DNA of 64,000 nucleotides from positions 34,162,001 through 34,226,000 of the forward strand of contig CM075943.1 of NCBI GenBank assembly GCA_038030265.1, read 5' to 3'. Position numbers and translations under genes: made by a program. The notes under the pieces were generated by a model. That model searched no databases and was not told the DNA's origin. It was given only the letters and a program-made list of their open reading frames with translations. This document shows positions 33,901 to 45,900 of the stretch, one piece after another (position 1 is the first letter of the stretch; the number at the start of each line of letters is the position of its first letter). The stretch is from Corythucha ciliata. Its lineage: Eukaryota > Arthropoda > Insecta > Hemiptera > Tingidae.

Positions 33901-36900
33901 GTCATATTCATAAATATCATTTATTAAAAATCTCGGCGAGATAGCGGATTTTATTTATGCTTTACTTTTCAATCATAGGCTGAATAGTAGTTCACGAATA
34001 GGAATTCGTTGTGTAGGTAAAAGCCAGAATGCCTTGAGGGAAAAGTTCGGGCTTCGGATAAATTATTTGTTGGACAACGTGCATACCATACACAAGCGTT
34101 CAATAGGTATTGCCCTGCATGACCATTTGAGAAAAACTCAAACCCGACACCACTTGGAATTGTCGTACCACTCAGCTTTTGAATAGGTGTCTACATTTCG
34201 AGTTCCGGATGGTTTGCCTTTTCCTTTACAAGCTGTCAGCGTCAAGTTTAGAGAAGGAGTCAATCGACCGAGATTCTTGATCTCAATCCTCTCGAAAAAA
34301 TACCAAGAGCCTGCAGATTTTGACACTATTCATGCTAAAACTAACTTGAAACTGCGTACCTGTATTGCTGAATTAACACACTTGTTCTCCTTTATTTAAA
34401 TGTGAAATTTCAAACTGCGCACATTAAAAGACAGAACCATCTCGCACAAATCACAAAGCGCACCTCGAAGGAAAGAAAAAAATACCGACACGACAAAAAT
34501 AAACAATACACCGACTGAAAACCGGCTGAAATCTAGAGAAGACCGAGAGGTTCCTTTTCCCTCCTATCACTACTAGACAACGTTTTTCTACTACGCCATA
34601 CTAAACCCAGCTTAATAAAACGTCAACACTTCTACAGAGAGTTAAAGTTGTCGAACGCTCATTCCCAGTTCCACATAGAAATGCATTGGAGCCCGGATTG
34701 GTGGATGAAGCGTCGAAGGAAAGGGAGGGAAAAGAGCCTTTTGCGCACCCAATTTTCTGCGCGTTCGGGGCACAGGACCACACTGGAAATATTCATTTTT
34801 TCCTTGAAATATATGGTGGTTTCTCTTCCACCAAGAACGGTTGAATCTCCGCCTGTTGGAAGCAAAATGTGAAGGTAATTTCTAAAAATTGCAAAAAAGA
34901 AGCTAACTTTTTATTTATTTATTCTGGAATTTCTAATTTTCTGAAATCATTTTGCCCTTATTTCTTCGTTTTTTTTGCATATTTTTTGGGTCCTATTTTT
35001 TGTGGGGCGTGTGCCCAAATGCCCTAGTGGACGAGCCGCCCCTGGACATTATGTACCTATGTGTTCTGTGGAGTCCAGTCTATGCAATCAAACAAACAAA
35101 GTTATTCCCTCGAGTGACTCCACACATCATGCATAACATACGGTTTGTGAAGGGGTGTCTTTAAAAAAAGCGTTGAGGTCCGGTTTTGGTATAACCAATG
35201 ATATACTATAAACCTGGATTGCTCACAGCGGACTGGAGGGGGTGGATGGGGCAGGTCGTCCCCTGATAAACCATCACCCTGTCCCTCTCCTCGTGTAGTT
35301 ATGACAAGACGGTTCTTATTTTGAAATTCCACCCCTATCCACTTTGGAACTTACTGATTCCCAATCTTTATCAGCAGTGCGATGAGCAATCCAGTCTTCT
35401 CTATCTCTCCAGTCTCCATTCTTCATCTGTAGCCCATATTTTTTTAAAACTGTCAGAATACCCCAGATACGTCATAACTTAGCCCACCCTATAGGGAACT
35501 GGCGCACAGGTTATGATCAGCTTTGATAAACAGTGATATCTATTCCTGGTTGCCCCGTTCATGTAAGTTCTACACATGAACTGACGATATACATTTAATG
35601 CACCTACATGACGATATACATACATATAAAAGAACTGGATTGCTCATCCAGAAGAATGGCAATCATTTAAGTTCCCAAGTGGATGAGAGGGGTGGAGTTT
35701 CAAAGTAAGGACCGTGTTGCCTAACTACACAAGGAGAGAGGCAGCGTGATTGTTTGCAGACTAAATCCAGTAGATAATCGAAACTTTCTTGGTCCATTCT
35801 CAAAACGTTTCTGTAGTCCTCTGGTTGCGAATCACACAGAAAGTTTAGATGTTCATGACTGAAGAGGTTTCTGAGTTCGTACTCCTTAGACCACCGTCGT
35901 TTTTTCTTTTGCTTCTTTTTCTGCTTCACAGCAACCAGTGTAGCGAGGAAGTAGCCCAAATCTGAATTTGACACAATTGCAAACGAAGACACGATCACGA
36001 AACAGTCTGTTCCACTTCTCAGCTTCGACTGATAAGAGAGCTTTGATCAAAAGATTGAAGGCTTTACTCGGAGGTTCAAGCATTTGATCAAGCCGATTCA
36101 AGTGGCAAGTGAAACGCTGACGAGGTGCCTGTCCTATCGCCAAAACGAAAACGGTCGGAGTCGGAAAACCCTAATGCGGATCCGCAAACCTATCTACGCC
36201 ATTCACAAACCGAAGGACTCGGACCCCCTCGGCCCTCGAGAATGTGATGCCTGGCAACCTACCTGTCCCGAAAATGCTGAAACGAGTAGCCGCATACCTC
36301 TCACACTCTCCTACAAAGTGCATAGCCGACTACTCTTCCAACTCGCAGCCCCGACTGCCACCATTCCCATTACGTGGAGGTGCTCACGTAGCGCATAGTG
36401 GCCTGTAAATGTCCCTAAAATTCTCCGCAAGCTGCCTCTACTTAGTGATAGCAGCCACATTGTCGCCTCCCTGTACCATTTCCGAATGCACGTCGTCGCT
36501 TGCCGACAGGCTGATAGGCTATTCCAACTCCTGGCGGCCTCCCTATCCGCCCAATCCTTTATCTGGTCTCTCCGCACTGTCTCAGAGACCGCAATAATCG
36601 GCTCAGGTCCCCATACTTCTTTATTTGCCCCCTGTTTCGCCATTTCATCAGCTTTCTCATTCCCCTCGTATCCCCTTGTCCACGCGAGGGTCACTTCATT
36701 ACCCATTCACTGTATTCTTGTGATGGCCCGCCGACAGTCCGCCACCAAGGCCGACTCTACTACCGGCCCGGCCACCGCCCCCAGGGCTGCGCGGCTATCC
36801 GCTTAGATACCACTTCCCTAAACCTCACATGCTCCAGGACACAGTCTTTTATCTCCACGACCTCTGCCTGATAAACCGTGGCCAACTTTCCTAGGGGCGT

Positions 36901-39900
36901 ACAATCCCCACCTTCAAACTACGGAATCCAGAACCCAGCTACTTTCATTCCCGATTCCAACTTAGACCCGTCCGTGAAGCAATTCATGGTTCCCTCTTGC
37001 ACCCACTGGTGGGGTTTACATTTCTCTGTTCACAGACGTAGAAATATTCCGCCTCTTTTCGTAGGAATGGGCAGGGGCTCAAGAGAGTAAAAATGTAAAT
37101 AATAGCTATAGGCCGGTGCACAATCCTCGGAACGGGAACGCGAACGCGAAGGAAATTCTTCTCTCTGATTGGCTGACGGGAACGAAACGCCAACGCGACG
37201 CAAGTTGGTTCATCTTTGGCGATCGCGTTCCCAGTGAGCTTTGAGGGAAATGTTTCGAAACTTGCGTGAAGAAGACACTGTTGCCAACGGAAGCCTAGAT
37301 AAAACTCATAAAATAAAATATTCGTTGCAAAAAGCATGCATCATCATCACACTAAAGGCCGTTGCACAACTGACAGAACCGGAACAGGAACGGGAACGCG
37401 AAGGAAAATCTGCTCTCTGATTGGCAGGTGTCTTCGGCAGGAATGAAAAGCGAACGCGACAGGAAAGTTGGTTCAATTTCATCTTTCACGTTTCCGTTCC
37501 CGGAGCTTAATTTTTGAAGCCAAGGGAAGCTAGCTTATCAGAGGGAAACGTGGAGGAAGAAATTGCATGGAGATGCCCAAAACTTCTTTCAAGTGAGTCC
37601 AAAGTATCCCCGGCTGGGCGGGGCCTATTTATACACCACCTCAATGCTATTGGTCGGGAGGCTATTAAAAGTACTGGAGGGAAAAATAAAAGTTGAATTT
37701 TGCCACACTCGAATATTTATTTATTTCAGCTGATTTTTCATTAAGAAAAGCGGAATATTTTCGCGTTCGCGTCAATTGTGAATCAATCGACTTCCCTTTC
37801 CCGTACCCGGTCCCGAAACGGAAAGCTTCCCGTTCCGTTCCCGTTAATTGTGCACCGGCCTTATTAAGGCAGAAGAACAACAGACCATACGTCTTTGAAG
37901 CGTATCTTCGAACGTGAAATATCCAGAGCTCTTCGGAGTAGTTAAACAGCGTTGAATTCCCTAAAATAAAGTGCTGTGCCTTTCAATAAACTTCCAGAAA
38001 GTTCTAGTAATTGAGTAGCAACATTCCGCAGCCAATAACCTTTGTCTTTGGGTTCTGACACGTTGGAGCGATTTTTCTTAGGATAATGGGATTTTTTTTA
38101 GTTTTAAATAAGTTGAATTTATAGTAGGGGAGCCCAAGAGGGGATTTCGGCGTAGAGAGGGGGTTAAGGAATCACCCGTGTAACTCCCCTTAATCACTCA
38201 GATAAATAGATATTTAGCGATGAAAGTAAGTTTCGAACAACCGATGCAAAAACCCCTAACCATCAGGAGGGGGGGCAATGCCCCCCTGCGCACGTCCATG
38301 TCTATAGAAACGTTTCCATTTGCCGGGGTTCAATGAACGCCGACTATTGTTCAAAAGAATATAAAATAATTGATTCGTCAATAATTTCTACTTAACTATT
38401 TGTTGTAAGAAGCCCTTCTGATTCAGGCAACATGACAGGGCGTTAAGATACAAACGAGGAAAAAGACAAATAGTGTGGGGGAAAGAAAAAAAAAAATTGT
38501 TTCCCTACAAAGTGGTTGTCTGTCACTCATATGTTGACTACTCATTGGACTGTTGTAGACGCGAAGAGCCCAGATAGACATTTTAAATTTAGAGTGAAAT
38601 TTGTCACGGCTTTGTAAGCACATTGCCCCACTAAGGTGAAACGGATGTTTCTTAAAATAATAAGAACGCCGTATACGCATCTCGGGGAATTGGAGTTTTT
38701 CGAAGAAATTATTGCATGTAAATCGTGCTCGCCACTATTCGTGATGAAAATAAAATAAAATAAATGATTAAAAAACGCTCTATTCAATATCTACAAATTT
38801 TAATTTATACTACGGTCCAGTCCAACTACTAGAATAAAATCGTGCCGGATATAGACATCGTACTTTTTGCTGGGCCACATGAAGGAAAGAGCAGTACGGA
38901 AGGGACGTGGATGGGGAGGACAAGTGTACGCACGCAATTTTCACCATAGGTAAATGGGAAAGGTCGTATGAAATACCTATTTTTATTATGACTTTTTCAA
39001 GCCGCAGGATCCATCATTCTTCAATAATCTCCCACGCTTATAAAACTATAATTTCTTTATTTTAATAGTCATTTAACAAGGGTCATGAAAATCGTATATT
39101 TCTTACTTTTATCATGTAGACCCAAAGGTGGAAAAAATGGGTTTTACTAGGGGTAGTGAACCTTCTTTTAATGTTTTTTACCCTGTGAATCGACCTTTCG
39201 GGAGACCGGATAAGGACATCGTATTGCTCAATTAAACAAAATTTACACGTTGTTGATGCAGAGGGGAGGAAGGAACGATTTCAATGAAATAAAACTCCAA
39301 CTTCGCACGAAATAACACCCATAAAAAAGGAAGGAAATTGACAATAATTCAAAGGGCTTACAGCTTAATCATTACACGCCCCCCCCGCTCCCTGCTCCAT
39401 TTGCAAATTGTTGGTTTTGTTGTTGTTGTTGTTGTTGTTGTTTTTGTTTTTTTTTAAGTACCAACCCCTACAAATTGGGGTTTTTTGAGAAACAAATCCT
39501 TGAAATTTGGTTTTGAACGAACCAATTTCATCTTTCGTAGAGTCAAACTCGAAATTTCAGATTTTAGTAGAGTTCGGTAATTTTTTAAAAAGAACCATAA
39601 TCAGCAGTCGCTACAGACCGGGAAAAGTCAGGGAATACCTAAGTGGTCAGGGAAATCCGGAAAAAGTCGGGGAATTTCTTAATTTTTACACCGAAGTCAA
39701 AGAAAATGAGTAAAAGCTTCTTTTAGTCCAGTAAAATAAGGACTAAAAAGGGGGGTCAGGTTGCAATAATTAGGTTAGATGATATTTTTTTTTATGTTGG
39801 GATGGTGCAGGTATGACGAGTTCAAATTGTTTACCTCAAAAGACATCGGTATCATCCTGGAATTCTCGAAAAACCACAAAAATGTGGGATTTTTTGGGGG

Positions 39901-42900
39901 TTTTGGCTCTTTCACGCTAAACTAGCCATTTTTCGGTTGTGCCTTCGAAGTAACTTTTCAAAAATGAGAAAATTTCTGAGAAACAAATCCTTGAAATTTG
40001 GTTTTGAACGAACCAATTCTGAATGTATTGTCCAACGAACCAATCTTTTGTCGCGAGCCACAAAAGATTTAAAACCACTGCTTTATAGGAAACGAGAAGA
40101 GCCCATTGAATTTGGGATGAGTCCAATCACTGCAAGGCCTCATTCCGAAAAAAATGTCTAATGATCCTGCTCTCTCCCTACTCTTGAAGATGTTTCCTGC
40201 TGTAAGAAGGGTTGTACCAACGCATGTTGTGGGTGCAGAAAAGCCAGTCTCAAGCGTTCTACGCTCTGCATTAATTGCAGTGGCGAGTCATGTGAGAATC
40301 GACCGGACCCACTCGTGGATTTTGACTGTGTAGATGTAGAAGACCCCATGGATATAGAAGGCGACACGGAAGACATTTCGACATTTCTTATGGATGACGT
40401 TACAAGTGTCAAGGAGAAGAGTCTTCTGTCAGGCTCTTCCAAGAGAAAAAGGGTGGATTGAAATATGTTTTTTATTACTTTTGACAGCCAAGCTACCATT
40501 TAGTTGAAATATTGCATTACTTTTCAATTTTCAGTCCTAAAGTATGCGTTTATCAGACATTTTCAGTCACAATTATGTCATTGTCGGATGAGTTACATGC
40601 GTTTGTGATCTACTTCCTATAAAGGACGAAATGCTGAAAACTATAACTATACCTATTATAGTTATCGAAACATTGGTGTTACAGAAGTCATCCTGGTCTA
40701 ATTTTGTGAGAACGACCATTAAACGAATCCTGCATGGTCACGAATAACGAAAACCGACAAAATTTATTACAGCCTACTACGAGTAACGGCCGTACCAACT
40801 AATGCAATTAGGAACTACCGGCACACAGGCGACAGTTATCGTTCTGCCTTCTCTTTGTTGGAACGTTTAGCCTAAATCCGTTTAGCCGTGCACCATTTTG
40901 ATCACTAAAATGATTCCACGTGGTTACGGATGATGAAGACATGGAAACATCAACATCATTTGTCAATTTTAAAAAGTTATCCTTCATTTGACGATCTCTA
41001 TCTTAGATACTTTGATACCTCCAGATCCCGATTTGGACTAGTTTTGTCTGAAATTTTGTCTGCTTTGAAATGTTACATCGCAGTCACAGCCGAGAAATGG
41101 CTACTTAAGCAAAAAAAGTGCCTAAACCCGAAAAAAATCCAAAAATTGCGCCGTCTTCCCCGAATTCAAGGGATGATCCCGAGGTCTTTCGAGGTCAACA
41201 ATTTGAACACACCATACCTACACCACCCCCAACAACATGAAACAAAAAAATAATCTACCCTAATTATTGCAACCTTCGACACCTTATTTTACTGGGCTAT
41301 TTCCAGCTTTTCTTCGAATTTGGTGGTTAAAAGTAAAAAAAAAAAAAAAATGGAGTAATGCGAGCTCTTCTACCCGTCATCACCTCCCTCATTCACCCCT
41401 CTTATTGAATGTGTCTCTTGAGTGAACGGTGAAGTTCCACAAGCACCCGAAAAACATGCCAAGCCAAAGCGCCCAAAAATGGGTGGGCATAGGAAAAACT
41501 ATCGCTTTGTCATGGCAGGAATCTCATAGGACACTTCTCGCCCGTTTGAGCACGCCATTATAGACACCCCGGTCCTTTATGCCCCCCTCCCCCACAGTCC
41601 ACAGTCCTATTTATGTGCCTATATGCTACCTCGAAATCGCATACATTTCAAGTTCATTTAAACTGCCATTCGCCCACGACAGTAGACGTTTCTAGGGTCG
41701 CCAACCATCCCACGGGTTGCCCGGGGCAAACCATCCTGAGGCGCATTTTATCCCGGATTTAGGTAGAAATTTCGTAAATTTTAAAGTCGGAGCATAATAA
41801 TTCCTCTGAAACAGATCGGTCGCAAGCCTGAAACATGCGCCTGCAGTTGGTTAATGCCGTATAGCTCTTGAAAATTAAATAGCTTAATTACTTTTATTAA
41901 TTTCTGCTAGAAAGTGATAATGAGCCAATTAACAAAATTGTTTTTTGCCAGAAGTCAAACCCCCAAAATGTCCGTGACCGTTCCGTTCCGTTCCGTCAAA
42001 TTCAGTTTTGAAAGAGCCAAATACGTGAAATTTGGGCTTCACAGAGCCAAAGCCGGAATGATCGGTAATCCATGAAATCTAGTTTTGCAGAATCCAATTT
42101 CTCGACATTTGATTTTTTAAAATTTGGGATGAAAAATTCAAAATCTCAAAGTTCACGGTTGAAAGAAGCCAAATCAGTGAATTAGAATTTAGAGTTTAGA
42201 GAATAAGAGTTAGACAAGTTTTTTTCTGAAAGACACACACCCATAAAATTGGGAAATTGGGCTTGAAAGAGAAAGAATCGTTAAATTTCTGTTTTCTGAG
42301 ATCCAAATCCGTTTGTTGAAGGCGCTCGTACGCTCGTACAATTTTATTTTTGTATGAGCGAAACCCCGATTTTTACGTTTTTTAAAATTTGAAACGTCCC
42401 TCTTGATACCTACAGGCTGCTACGATAGTCAAATAAGCGAAATTTGGTCATGAATGAGCCAAACTCGTGTTTGGATTTTAATAGAGCCATGCAGTAGAAT
42501 TTGTATTTTTGCCAGCCTAAATTCTGTGAAAGGTTTTTGAATGAGCCAGACCCACAAAAATTAGTACAGTAGAGCCCTAACCTCAAAAATTTAAGTTGGG
42601 TTTCCAAGGGGCCAGCAGCTACGAAATGTTTATATATATATAAGTTTTATTTTCTTTTTTTAGAGAGAGAGAGAGAGAGTTTAATCCACGAAAGGTTTTT
42701 GAAAAGGTCAAGCTCACGAAACTCGGGTTTTAAAAGACTCAATCCTTCAAAATCGGTTTATGTAAAAGCCAAACATGCGAAATTTCATCGTTGAATGATC
42801 GGGCCCTTCGAAATGATCTGTAAGACCCCGATCACACTAGGAGAAAAAAGACGCCGACGCGCGAGGCGGCGTCTTTTTTCTCCTGGTGTGCGCGGGGCCG

Positions 42901-45900
42901 ACGCGCGCGTCAGCGTCCGGCTCGTGCATTAAAAACACATAGAACTCTATGGGGCCTTTCACATTGGACGCGTACGCGAGTTGCAGGAAAATTGTCTATT
43001 AGTTTTTTATATTAGTTGCCCCGAGCCGAGTCGGAAGCGCCTTGTGAGAGTCTGAGATTTTGACGGTCGAATTTGGGTGATAATCCTTCCTGAAAATTGA
43101 CCTGTCAATTGCTAATTTTGACGGAGGTCAATTGATCAGAACCTACCACTACTACTTAGTGACTCTCTTATAAAGAATCATAACTTGTAAGTGTTTAATT
43201 TCGTTGACTTTGTTCTTCAAATGTCACCCGATTTTGGTCAGGGAATTTCACGAAGCTGGTCAGGGAAAATCTTCCCTCAGTGCCTTCTGGTCAGGGTATG
43301 CTTTAATGCTTTGGCAAAGAAGAGCCAATATTATGTATTGATGGAGGAAAATATTTGCCAATAATGGAACTTATTGTGTACGCCTATACCCAAGTATCAT
43401 GCAAAACATGTCGCTCCGGCATTTGGCTGTCGGATAGAGTGTATTTCACTATACTAATGAATTTCGATGTTTTTACAGTTAATTATAGAGATCCTTCGCA
43501 GTTATACTAAAGTCTCTCCACTTAATGATTCGGGGGCGGGCGAGTGTCCATCACTAAGTGGGCAGAATTTAAAGTAAAGAGTCATGAAATGTTATTTGGT
43601 GTCGAATAATCACCCCCATGCCAGGTAAATATGGTACTTATAGGGATCGGACACGGCAACGTTGCCATAGAAATCCCGCCCCCACCGGTATATCAAAGCA
43701 TATGCGGTATCCAAGAATCTACCAATCATGTTCGAGAAAACTTGGATGTCAAACAAAAGATGTCCGTCCCCGATAACCAGGTTTCCAGAAACTATAGTAA
43801 TTTGACCACGAAACGTAAATTTTCGGTACCAAAAACTCTCTACAGCCTAAAATTGCGGCAATGAAATTATCTTAGCATAAGCTACTCCAAACCACGATGT
43901 TGGGGACAATGGGCTCTTTATATGTATACGATGGTTAATTATACAGCTAATCTTATACATATACTTATTAATTATAATAATAAATTATGATCAATTTAAA
44001 TAAAAAATGACTCACCTATCCCTTATTTCCCAGCTGAAGATACTCGGATTCTCGCCTTTGTACTCTTCGATTCGTCTTTCGACGTCCGGCGTCGCCACTC
44101 GCGGTTTACTTCCACCGATAACGCCCGGCCGAATACTACCGGTCTCCTGGTAGCGATTCAAGATTTTTGACACACACCCGTGGGAGACGCGAAGCTGCCG
44201 CGATATGACGCACGGTCGAACGCCGGCCGCCGCCATTTCAACGATTTTCAATCGTATATGATTCGGAAGGGGTCGCCCATTGATGAATACACCCCCGAGC
44301 TGGTTGACTCTCCCTTGCCCTGTTGAACAAACGTCTGGAAGGAAAATAGTACCAGACAAAAGAAAAGAATCTCGGGTCATGAATCAGAATATCAATGAGT
44401 AACTTAGAATTAGTTATTATTTTACGCTTCATGTTAAACCTCAAGAATCACTCATAACCTGAGCAAAACTAAATCAACCCTAAGTTTCGACGCTCCGTTT
44501 CCATTACGCATGGCTTACAAGTTGAACGAAAAATTGAATCCCAATGCTTCAATGGAAGTTTTTCCATGGTAATGTCGAGTCGGTTGAGTAGCTAATCATT
44601 TGGTAATAAACAGCGCAGTCAGAATCTTATATTCGAATATGGGCAATGGAACCATGCAGGGACGCGCGCGGAGCCAAAAATACGTTTTGAATGGAATGAA
44701 GTCCTATAATGGAAATTCCAGATGAGATTCGGCAATGCGCCTGTACAGACCCAGTTAACAAACAAATGTATATTTATGTTAAATCCACGAAAACCACTCG
44801 TAATGATATTTTAAAAACCTTGACACACAGAACGCAAACTGCCGCGCGAATTGGCCCGCTCGAAAAAAAAAGTTGGGCGATTGATTTTTGTTGACCGGTT
44901 GCAATGATTTTTCCGCGAGCGGACCAGTCCGCGCGTCTGTGAGGTAAGACCTTTAGGGCCTCAAATACCGCGTATGTGCTACGGTAAAAGTGCAGAACAT
45001 TGATTTGTATACACATAACACATTCACTAATTTCTTCACGTAGTCGTATTCCGCTCACGTTAACAGTAGCACGTATATATTTGGATGTTTTTAGTCTCAA
45101 ACCCATCGAGGCGAATTTTAGGAACTTTGTACAACGCGTTGGTGACAGTTGAACCCTTACAGGACGCAACACAAAGGAACTATAAAGGAGATTTCAAAAC
45201 ACTTGAAGCGAAATAAATTTCACTCCGGAATTCAGTGAATAAATAAAGCGTTACTTAAACGGTATTTAATCTGCTTTTTTTGGAGCACTATATTTTTTTC
45301 AGGGTAATACCCACGTTAAAGAGAGTTCTCTGCATGGGTAAACATTTGAACTGAAAGGAGAGGCCGCCCAGGACGAAGTATGCGTATGGGAGGGCCTTAG
45401 AGAGCCTGTTGATTTATTGTTCGCTCTATACAAACATAATGCATGTCTTCTTAAAAATGAATTTTTGACATTTCATTTAGTAAGTGGACAACTTTGAACA
45501 TACAAAACTCATGTGTCTGTGCACGATGTTGAACGCTTGGGGGGCTGAGAATGTTTAAGGGGGAAGGGGGAAATACGCATTTGCCTAGGACCTCTATGAA
45601 ATTTATTCACATACATATAAAAGATTTCATTTTTTGTAGCAACGCATGCACCATGCACCCATCACTGCCTTCCAATTCAAGAGCCTATCAACGATTGTGT
45701 GTGGCTGAATGTTTTCTACATTCGATTCATCTCAAATTTTACATAGTCCAGCAACAGATAAGCATCACGATGCCATTAAATTAAAGTCGTGAAAATTTGA
45801 AGTCGCGTGAGTTGTTCTTTTTGATTTGGCTTAGGCTTAAATTCATGAAACAGCGTGAGCCCCTATAAAAAGGGAAGAAATAGTGAAACTTGATAAAAAA

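Noticed and set aside
36984..37337. 117-codon - strand frame
   Set aside because: Antisense of the GC-rich MITE end at 37.1 kb joined to the LINE edge; no protein content.
44320..44380. In-frame extension upstream of paired exon 2
   Set aside because: The open frame continues past the acceptor CAACAG, but the residues are unlike any Paired N-terminus and the splice site is good, so it is intron.
44774..45172. 132-codon - strand frame between paired exons 1 and 2
   Set aside because: Initially considered as the paired 5' exon. No Pax-like content and the wrong phase; exon 1 at 45918-45966 fits far better.
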